Source of the DNA: Methanobacterium sp. UBA176
Lineage (GTDB): Archaea; Methanobacteriota; Methanobacteria; Methanobacteriales; Methanobacteriaceae
DNA length: 31,375 nt
Direction: 5' to 3'
Assembly: GCA_002505765.1 (NCBI GenBank)
Contig: DAVZ01000028.1
Coordinates: 1 to 31,375 of the forward strand
The translations under genes and the position numbers were made by a program. Numbering within the stretch: the stretch's first letter is position 1; each line of letters starts with the position of its first letter. The notes under the pieces are model-generated. The model was not told the DNA's origin and made no database searches. It was given only the letters and a program-made list of their open reading frames with translations. Shown here one piece after another: positions 8,867 to 15,158 of the stretch.

Positions 8867-9010
8867 TTATACCACCTTCAAACCGTTTATAAATTTTTTT
8901 AACCTTTAGATGATATATTTTACCGTTAGTAGTATTTTGTTTTTATTGCTTTTAAGTTTTTAAATGTATAAACGAAAAATACAATATTAACTTATTACCA
9001 CAATTCAATC

Positions 9011-9583
9011 ATGAAAAAAAGAAAAATAGCATGGGGAATAACTGGTAGTGGCGATAAATTAGAAAATACCGTAGAAATTTTGAAACAAATAAAAGAGGAA
9101 TACAAGGACGAATTTGATATTAGGGTATACGTATCCAAAGCAGGAGATCAGGTTTTAAAGTACTACGGGCTTTTTAAACCAATGACAGTAGACTATGAAA
9201 AATTATGGGTTGAAGTTAATGCTAATGCACCATTTTTAGCAGGTCAGATTCAGCTTGGATCCTTTGAATTCATGTTAATTGCACCAGCCACCTCTAATAC
9301 GGTTGCAAAACTATCACTACGAATAGGTGACTCTTTACTCACCAATGCGGCAATTATGGCACAAAAAGCAGATGTCCCTGTTTATATAATGCCATCAGAC
9401 ATAGAAGAAGGAACCACAGTTACAAAACTTCCAGATGGAAGCGACCTTAAATTAACCATAAGAAAAGAAGACGTAGAACATGTGAAAAAATTAGAGGCAA
9501 TGGAAAATACCTACATTCTAAAGAGTCCTGAAGATATATTCGATGTTTTTAAGAAACATTCAAAAATCTCTCAAAATCCGTAG
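9011..9583 (+). CDS. afpA: Archaeoflavoprotein AfpA
   Basis: A 190-residue flavoprotein of the Flavoprotein/UbiX-like fold, matching the archaeal AfpA group (MJ0208-like). Established work on an Archaeoglobus member shows FMN binding and electron transfer from ferredoxin. Visible features are 'AWGITGSGDKLENT' (FMN phosphate loop, residues 7-20), 'LIAPATSNTVAKLSLRIGDS' (about 92-111), the 'TNAAIMAQK' helix and 'VPVYIMPSD'. No clear ribosome site precedes the ATG. The last residues 'SQNP' and the stop are written by a hairpin repeat (9573-9589, seven-base arms around GTA) that begins the repeat block downstream, so the native C-terminus was probably altered by repeat insertion. Confidence 0.82.
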   Translation: MKKRKIAWGITGSGDKLENTVEILKQIKEEYKDEFDIRVYVSKAGDQVLKYYGLFKPMTVDYEKLWVEVNANAPFLAGQIQLGSFEFMLIAPATSNTVAKLSLRIGDSLLTNAAIMAQKADVPVYIMPSDIEEGTTVTKLPDGSDLKLTIRKEDVEHVKKLEAMENTYILKSPEDIFDVFKKHSKISQNP

Positions 9584-9735
9584 GATTTTAGAAAATGCAT
9601 GTATTTTCTAACTCCCAAAAACTGGAAGTTTTGAGGATTTTGGAGTCTTAAAACACAAAGTGTTCTGGCAGAGAAACGAAGCTAAAGAAAATGTAAAGCA
9701 TTTTCTACATGGAAAATCTTCGATTGTTATGTAGA
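9571..9735. repeat. Block of triloop hairpins (modular palindromic repeat)
   Basis: Successive short hairpins follow one another: AAAATCC-GTA-GGATTTT at 9573-9589, TAGAAAAT/ATTTTCTA at 9589-9610, AAAACT-GGA-AGTTTT at 9618-9632, AACAC-AAA-GTGTT at 9652-9664, and AGAAAATGT-AAA-GCATTTTCT at 9686-9706 (one T-G pair). The arm sequences differ from hairpin to hairpin yet stay complementary, and most loops are three bases. Related modules occur at 16892-16959 and 19325-19374. The remainder to 9828 shows no gene. Confidence 0.72.
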
Positions 9736-9828
9736 CAGAATGCTATTTTTTCTGCTTGATTTGGTGCATCGAAAATTTTCAATAGGTTCGTAAGCTTGGA
9801 TTTGACAACATTCCAAGAGATAATAGGC

Positions 9829-10146
9829 TTAACGTGGCGCTGCATCTCTTACCTGTAGGGTTACTTTAAATTTATAGCCGGTTCTATCTTCATCTTCTGT
9901 AAATGGAGATATTCCTCTAAAATAGTGGTTCCATCTGGCACCAGAGCCTGCAATGTCAATTCCAATGCCTTCCATATCATTTGCACTTGAAAAAAACGCG
10001 TATGCATCTGCAAGCTCTTCTCTTGGACCTCTGATGTTGACTTCTACTACTCCACCAGTTCTATTTATAAATTTAACGTAATCTTCTTTTATTTTTGTCA
10101 TATCTCGCTCGTTATCCCTTATAAATACAACATTCAATTCTTCCAT
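9829..10146 (-). CDS. Conserved small soluble protein of unknown function
   Basis: A 105-residue acidic protein with no membrane segment or cysteine. It opens 'MEELNVVFIRDNERDMTK', has a central 'GGVVEVNIRGPREELADAYAFF' type strand-turn-helix and ends with 'TGYKFKVTLQVRDAAPR'. GAGGTTG lies upstream of the ATG at a suitable distance. I do not recognise the family, although the composition and codon use look like a real methanogen gene. The gene is on the same strand as the adenosine-specific kinase gene, 113 bases downstream of it, so they may be cotranscribed. Confidence 0.65.
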   Translation of the reverse strand: MEELNVVFIRDNERDMTKIKEDYVKFINRTGGVVEVNIRGPREELADAYAFFSSANDMEGIGIDIAGSGARWNHYFRGISPFTEDEDRTGYKFKVTLQVRDAAPR

Positions 10147-10259
10147 AGAACAACCTCACTTCACTATATTAATAAATTTAGGCATGAAAGTATAAACTTT
10201 TTTCTATTAATTCCCTGTTTAATAACATAAACCATTATCCACCATCTAAAATCATTGAA

Positions 10260-10748
10260 TTAAAACTTATATCCAAATTTCCTTAATAATGCCTTTCTTT
10301 CCTCTTCATCCCCTTTACTTTCAATTCCTGTAGGGCTAAAACCATCTATCACGCCCATTATTCCCTTTCCCTGTTCAGTAACTGCTATTATTACCTGAAC
10401 AGGATTTGCAGTAGCACAGAAAATATTTACAACTTCAGGAACAGTCATTATACGCTGTATAACGTTGATTGGAAATGCATTTTTAAGAAATATTAAAAAC
10501 GAATGACCGCTTCCAATTTCAAACATTTTATCTACTGCAAGTTTAATTAATTCATCGCTATTTCCGGTTTTTCGAACAAGACGATCCCCAGACGCTTCAC
10601 AAAATGCAAGTCCAAATTCTGCCCCGGGTACTGTATTTATGATTGCTTCATAAAGATCTTCTACTGTTTTAATGAAATGACTCTGTCCTAAAATCAGATT
10701 ACAACCTTCTGGAGCCTCTAATTTAATAATTTCCATTTTTATATCCAT
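10260..10748 (-). CDS. Adenosine-specific kinase family protein (DUF355)
   Basis: A 162-residue protein matching the archaeal adenosine-specific kinase family (Pfam Adenosine_kin, formerly DUF355; the Pyrobaculum PAE2307 group). Diagnostic stretches are 'NLILGQSHFIKTVEDLYEA', 'PGAEFGLAFCEASGDRLVR', 'GHSFLIFLKNAFPINV' and 'EVVNIFCATANPVQVIIAV', ending 'GEGRG'-like as 'EQGKGIMGVIDG'. The fold is unrelated to ribokinase-type adenosine kinases, and the activity rests on limited biochemical work. I prefer the ATG at 10748 to the one at 10766, because GTGGT sits just upstream of it. Confidence 0.85.
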   Translation of the reverse strand: MDIKMEIIKLEAPEGCNLILGQSHFIKTVEDLYEAIINTVPGAEFGLAFCEASGDRLVRKTGNSDELIKLAVDKMFEIGSGHSFLIFLKNAFPINVIQRIMTVPEVVNIFCATANPVQVIIAVTEQGKGIMGVIDGFSPTGIESKGDEEERKALLRKFGYKF

Positions 10749-10819
10749 GATGACCACTTCCCACATTTTTCAGTTAATAATTAATATTTTGAAATTTAAA
10801 TACTTTAACGGTGTTTATT

Positions 10820-11389
10820 ATGAAAAAATCAATTGGTGCAAAAACAATCGTCTATCCAAACCCAGTTTTCATAATTGGAACATATGATAAAGATGAAAAG
10901 CCAAATGCTATGAATGCAGCGTGGGGAGGAATCTCATGCTCTAATCCTCCATGTGTTTCAATATCTCTAAGAGATGCAACTTATACTCATGGAAATATTG
11001 TCTATAGAAAGGCTTTTACGGTCAATATACCCTCTGAAGATTATATTAGGGAAGCTGATTACTTTGGAATTAGTTCAGGAAGAAATGAAAATAAACTCGC
11101 TACTTCCGGGCTTACTCCAGTTAAAAGTGAATTGGTGGATGCACCATATATTGAAGAATTTCCACTTGTTTTAGAGTGTAAATTAGTTAATACAACAGAA
11201 TTAGGATTACACACTCATTTTACAGGCGAAATATTAGATGTAAAAGTCGATGAACTCTTCTTAGATAATGGTAATCCAGATATTGAAAAAATTAAACCAT
11301 TTCTATATGACCATTCATTTATGGCTTATTATGGAATTGGAAAGCGCCTTGGAAAAGCATTTTCAATAGGAAAGGATTTAAAAGATTAA
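10820..11389 (+). CDS. Flavin reductase-like domain protein (flavoredoxin type)
   Basis: A 189-residue FMN-binding split-barrel protein of the flavoredoxin / flavin reductase-like family. It shows 'NAMNAAWGGISCSNPPCVSISL' (split here across residues 30-50), 'TYTHGNIVYRKAFTVNIPS', 'DYFGISSGRNENKLATSGL' and a C-terminal 'YDHSFMAYYGIGKRLGKAF'. Such proteins carry electrons or reduce flavin in anaerobes. The ATG at 10820 is preceded by GGTG at six bases; the GTG at 10811 is part of that ribosome site and not the start. It is divergent from the adenosine-specific kinase gene, with a 71-base shared control region. Confidence 0.85.
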   Translation: MKKSIGAKTIVYPNPVFIIGTYDKDEKPNAMNAAWGGISCSNPPCVSISLRDATYTHGNIVYRKAFTVNIPSEDYIREADYFGISSGRNENKLATSGLTPVKSELVDAPYIEEFPLVLECKLVNTTELGLHTHFTGEILDVKVDELFLDNGNPDIEKIKPFLYDHSFMAYYGIGKRLGKAFSIGKDLKD

Positions 11390-11733
11390 TCAAAGTATCA
11401 TAAGCAGGCCATACCAAAAACGAAAATTAAGCAGTTCCTTTATTTAATTAAAATAAGGCTTGAAAAAGCTTTTAATGGTTTGAATCATTTAAATTTTTCT
11501 TTTTTCATAATTTAGAATATATTTAAAATGAAATTGTATTTAGAGATTTAATAAAAGATGATAAACCCAATGAAAAATGTTTATTTTTCTAAATTAGTTC
11601 TAATTTAAGCTTATTTATCTAAAAGAAAAACCCATAAATATAAACTCTAATCCGGCATTTTAATAACCTCTAAATGGATTTTAAATTTAAAAATAAGTTT
11701 TATAAAGATGATTTTCACAGAATAAAACCAAAA

Positions 11734-11743
11734 AATTTATATA
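11734..11743 (+). promoter_or_regulatory. TATA box of the cell-wall hydrolase gene
   Basis: TTTATATAAT lies about 125 bases before the coding region. A start site 22-26 bases downstream would fall near 11765, so the transcript would begin just at the first arm of the inverted repeat. The rest of the 11390-11733 gap is AT-rich and shows no gene. Confidence 0.5.
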
Positions 11744-11767
11744 ATCAGTGAAATCGAATATCTATCT

Positions 11768-11849
11768 TGTCCAGAAATATAGTAAAAGTTTCTAATTGTT
11801 ATTAATTAAAACTAACAATATATGAAATTTGACAGATAGTTTCTGGACA
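11768..11849 (+). promoter_or_regulatory. Nested inverted repeats in the leader of the cell-wall hydrolase gene
   Basis: A perfect 10-base inverted repeat, TGTCCAGAAA (11768-11777) and TTTCTGGACA (11840-11849), encloses a second one, ATTGTTA (11795-11801) and TAACAAT (11813-11819). The outer 3' arm ends directly against the strong ribosome site GGGAGGCGG. As RNA this would form a stem with an inner hairpin placing the ribosome site at its base. As DNA the outer repeat could be a two-site operator. No known riboswitch class is recognised. Confidence 0.5.
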
Positions 11850-11862
11850 GGGAGGCGGTACA

Positions 11863-14112
11863 ATTTCGAAGAGAATGCTATTAGCAATGATAATAGTTAT
11901 TAATCTGTCGTTGCTAAGTTTAGGCAATATATCTGCTACTACTACCGATACAAACAATACAGATCCCACTATAGTCTCTGAAACAACCAATAATACAGAT
12001 AATTCATTTAATTACACAGAAGATCAATCTGGCAACTCCAGTGATGATACTGATAATAATACAGAAACTACAAGTACAGTAGCCACTCAAAGCTCAATGG
12101 AAGCAGCAGCAGGAGATGATTACTCCAATGTGCGTGGTATCTGGTTACCTTCATCAAGTGTAAATACAGTTGATATTGACGCCTTATTAAAAGCAAATAT
12201 AACTGACATATTTGTAAAAACCAACCGAATTTCTAACCCCACATACCAGAACGTGCTGAATACGATTTTATCAAAAGTCAACGGTACACCATTACGAATT
12301 CATGCCTGGATAACCTGTTTTAAGGATACAAACGGTAACTGGATAGATCCCCAGGGAAAGTACAGTTATCAGGTATCCGTACCATATAAAGCTACTGTTA
12401 AAACGGCTTATAAAGTCTGGTACAAAAGCTATTACAACAAAGCATACAAAGTAAAGGTAAAAAAATGGTACAAAACGAAATTCAAACATAAAGGTAAATG
12501 GATAACCAAATGGAAATATAAATGGACATATAAAACAAAATACAAGAGAGTTTACGGTTGGAAATATAAATGGGCTTATAAAACCAGTTACGTAACAAAA
12601 TACCGAACAGAAACAAAATATGGGTACAGCAATGCATATAAAAACACACTAATCAGTTTTATATCCAATGTCACCAGCAATTACAATATAAACGGAATAC
12701 ACCTTGATTACGTAAGATACTCTGGATTGGGCAATAATGCAGCCTATCTCAATTCCGGTGGAACAGAAGCTATAACATCATTTGTTGCCAATGTTACCAG
12801 TACAGTAAAGGGAATAAATGCAAAAATGGCAGTATCTGCCGCTTTAATGCCTGAAGGACCAGAGAATGCCAAGTACTATGGACAGAATTACACCCAGCTT
12901 TCACAGTATCTCGATTTCCTGGTTCCAATGATTTATAAAGGAAATTACAAGCAGGGTACAGACTGGATCGGCCAAAAAGTAAAATATATCGTTGATAATT
13001 CGAATGGAAAGCCGGTTGTAGCCGGACTTCAAACCTATGAATCAGATACAAACACAACACCAATACCAGCAGCAGAATTACAAAATGACATCGATGCAGC
13101 ACTTTCCAATGGATCTTCAGGATATGCATTGTTCAGATACGGCTTAATTGATAGCGCATACATGCCTGTTAAGGCAAGTCTTGCCGAAAGTAACGGTGAT
13201 TCCCAGTTTACATTATCCAACATTCAAATTGCTGCAGCAAATGTTAAATCATACATTGAAACCAATCATAGAATACCCAACTCTATAACAGTAGGTACTG
13301 TTCAAATATCTGCTCCACAGTTTTTACAGTTACTTGTAAAAGGTTTACTGCAAATTCAAAATGGAATAAATACACCAGTATCAGCAGATATAATAAGTGC
13401 ACCTACAAACCCAGCTGTAAATAATATATATGGGAACATAAACCTTTCAGAATATCTAAGCATGGCTGAAAAAATCAAAAGCTTTATAGATATAAATGAA
13501 ATTGCTCCAAATTATAGTTCAAGCTCTTTGGGTAATGTTCAATATTCAGATCTTATCTACATGTACTCTAAAATATTAAATTTCTACAGCACAAACGGCG
13601 ACCTGCCAAATTACGTTACAGTTGATACATCAATTACAAATACAGGTATACCATCAAACCTGAATCAATACCTTGCAGCAACTACAAACTGTCAGGTGAG
13701 CAATGCCAGCATCAAATCACTGACAGCATCAATCACCAAGGGACTGACTTCTAGCTATGATAAAGCAGTGGCAATCTTCAATTATGTAAGGGATAAAATC
13801 AGCTACTCTTTCTACTACAACACTAAAAAAGGAGCTGTAGGAACACTGACTTCAAAGAGTGGAAATTGTGTTGACCAAACACATCTTTTAAATGCTCTTA
13901 TGAGGGCTGCAGGAATTCCTGCAAGGTACGTACATGTTAAAGCCACTTTTACAAGTGGTAATGTATACGGTCACGTATACGCACATGTCTGGGTAAATGG
14001 CAAATGGTATGCAGCAGACACAACAAGCACAAAAAACACCTTTGGCGTTATAAAAAACTGGAATACAGCAACAAGCACATTAAAAGGAATATATGCTTCA
14101 CTGCCCTTTTAG
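11863..14112 (+). CDS. Secreted pseudomurein hydrolase: GH-like barrel, two PMBR repeats, transglutaminase-type endoisopeptidase
   Basis: A large secreted wall enzyme; residue numbers count from the ATG at 11875 (745 residues). A signal peptide ('LLAMIIVINLSLLSLGNISA') precedes a Thr/Asn-rich linker with many N-glycosylation sequons (about 21-80). Residues 87-435 resemble the putative glycoside-hydrolase barrel (DUF4015-like): 'VRGIWLPSSSVNTVDID', 'GIHLDYVRYSG', 'LVPMIYKGNY'. A Tyr/Lys/Trp-rich insert (169-252) interrupts it. Two pseudomurein-binding repeats follow (about 447-495 and 524-572). The C-terminus is a PeiW/PeiP-like cysteine peptidase with Cys665 ('SGNCVDQTHLL'), His704 ('YAHVWVNGKW') and Asp715 ('AADTTS'). 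It probably cuts and remodels the organism's own wall. The ribosome site GGAGG is 19 bases from the ATG but 7 from an in-frame ATT at 11863, which I take as the likelier start. Confidence 0.85.
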   Translation: MSKRMLLAMIIVINLSLLSLGNISATTTDTNNTDPTIVSETTNNTDNSFNYTEDQSGNSSDDTDNNTETTSTVATQSSMEAAAGDDYSNVRGIWLPSSSVNTVDIDALLKANITDIFVKTNRISNPTYQNVLNTILSKVNGTPLRIHAWITCFKDTNGNWIDPQGKYSYQVSVPYKATVKTAYKVWYKSYYNKAYKVKVKKWYKTKFKHKGKWITKWKYKWTYKTKYKRVYGWKYKWAYKTSYVTKYRTETKYGYSNAYKNTLISFISNVTSNYNINGIHLDYVRYSGLGNNAAYLNSGGTEAITSFVANVTSTVKGINAKMAVSAALMPEGPENAKYYGQNYTQLSQYLDFLVPMIYKGNYKQGTDWIGQKVKYIVDNSNGKPVVAGLQTYESDTNTTPIPAAELQNDIDAALSNGSSGYALFRYGLIDSAYMPVKASLAESNGDSQFTLSNIQIAAANVKSYIETNHRIPNSITVGTVQISAPQFLQLLVKGLLQIQNGINTPVSADIISAPTNPAVNNIYGNINLSEYLSMAEKIKSFIDINEIAPNYSSSSLGNVQYSDLIYMYSKILNFYSTNGDLPNYVTVDTSITNTGIPSNLNQYLAATTNCQVSNASIKSLTASITKGLTSSYDKAVAIFNYVRDKISYSFYYNTKKGAVGTLTSKSGNCVDQTHLLNALMRAAGIPARYVHVKATFTSGNVYGHVYAHVWVNGKWYAADTTSTKNTFGVIKNWNTATSTLKGIYASLPF

Positions 14113-14130
14113 GCAAAAGCATATTATTTA

Positions 14131-14156
14131 CTTCTTTTTTTAATTATTTTTTAAAT
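14131..14156 (+). terminator. T-rich terminator after the cell-wall hydrolase gene
   Basis: Two oligo-T runs (seven T at 14135-14141, six T at 14147-14152) follow the stop codon by about 20 bases. This is the usual archaeal oligo-T termination signal; there is no strong hairpin. Confidence 0.45.
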
Positions 14157-14309
14157 ATCAAAATCATCACCTATAAATACAAGTAAATTAAATTGTCATT
14201 AATAATCATTATATGACCCCATTTTTTGCCCTTTTTATTATAATTATTTAAAATTATAACTGTTAAAGTATTAAGGTTCAATTTTAAGAGTGGTAGACTG
14301 AAAGAGAAA

Positions 14310-15022
14310 ATGAAATAAATCAGGTCACGTATATTCGAACTGGGGGATTTATCGGAAATAAACGAGGAAGAAATAGCAGAATATCTAAATATCGATGTTG
14401 AAACCTACAAAGAATACGAAAATGGAGTTTCTGACATTCCGGAAGTATCATGTATGAAATTACACATCGATTCGGCGTTGATATACGGTGAAAAAAGCAT
14501 AAAAATCACAGGATTTGGATGTCAGGGTGTCTTAAGTATGGGAATAACTCTTGCAGATGCAGGGATGAAGGCAAAACGCCATTTGTCCTATTATCCATCC
14601 TACGGATCTGAACAGAGAGGTGGAGCATCTAACTGTGTTGTAGTTTTTTCTGGAAGCGTTATTGGATCTCCTGCTTTAAATAAAGTTGATCCCGTTATCT
14701 CTTAACAGACCTTCCCTGGAGCAGTTCAAAATGGAAGTAAAAGAAGGAGGTCTAATTCTCTATGATTCTGCAATAGGTGAATTTGAAGCCCCCGAATGAG
14801 TTAAAGCAGTTTCATTTCCTACATTTAGATTGTAAAGGAACATTGAGTAAAAAACGCAGGTAACACTGTTCTTCTTGGCGTCTTAATGGAATTGGACGTG
14901 CCGGACTTTCTGAGGGCATGTTTAAACAGAGCATTGGACACACATTCTCTAAAAAGCCTAAATTAATATCAGTAAATCTGGAAATTCTTGAAGCTGGAGC
15001 AGAATGGGCCGGGAAAATTTAG
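14310..15022 (+). pseudogene. Fused remnant: HTH regulator 5' end joined to a 2-oxoacid oxidoreductase gamma-subunit gene
   Basis: The frame begins ATG AAA TAA at 14310, so a nonsense codon (probably once GAA) stops it at codon 3. Reading on in the same frame gives an XRE-type helix-turn-helix start ('LSEINEEEIAEYLNIDVETY'). Without a frame change it runs at 14454 into 'KSIKITGFGCQGVLSMGITL' and 'YYPSYGSEQRGGASNCVVV', the gamma-subunit signature of KorC/VorC/PorC-type enzymes. A stop at 14703 is followed by eroded gamma sequence in other frames ('KEGGLILYDSAIGEFEAPE', 'KQSIGHTFSKKPKLISVNLE', 'AGAEWAGKI' to 15022). I infer a deletion that joined two neighbouring genes, then decay. The intact alpha-beta pair downstream carries its own fused gamma domain, so this copy may have been dispensable. 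Confidence 0.75.
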
Positions 15023-15036
15023 GCTGAATTTTTCAA

Positions 15037-15045
15037 TTTTTTTTT
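15037..15045 (+). terminator. Oligo-T terminator after the gamma-subunit remnant
   Basis: A run of nine T lies 15 bases after the remnant's last stop and about 110 bases before the next gene. It probably still isolates the alpha-beta operon from upstream reading. Confidence 0.4.
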
Positions 15046-15158
15046 ATTTAATTATTATCGCTTATTTTTAGGTTCAATAATACCAAAAATTAAAGTAAAT
15101 CAAACCCAATAAATTATATTAAAAACCTTGAGATTTTTACTATTTAGGTGGAAAAAAC

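Noticed and set aside
11768..11849. Insertion-sequence terminal inverted repeats
   Set aside because: Only 62 bases separate the arms, no transposase or remnant is present, and the position fits a gene leader.
14004..14186. 60-residue plus-strand frame overlapping the end of the wall hydrolase
   Set aside because: It lies in another frame of a strongly coding region and has no ribosome site or conserved feature.
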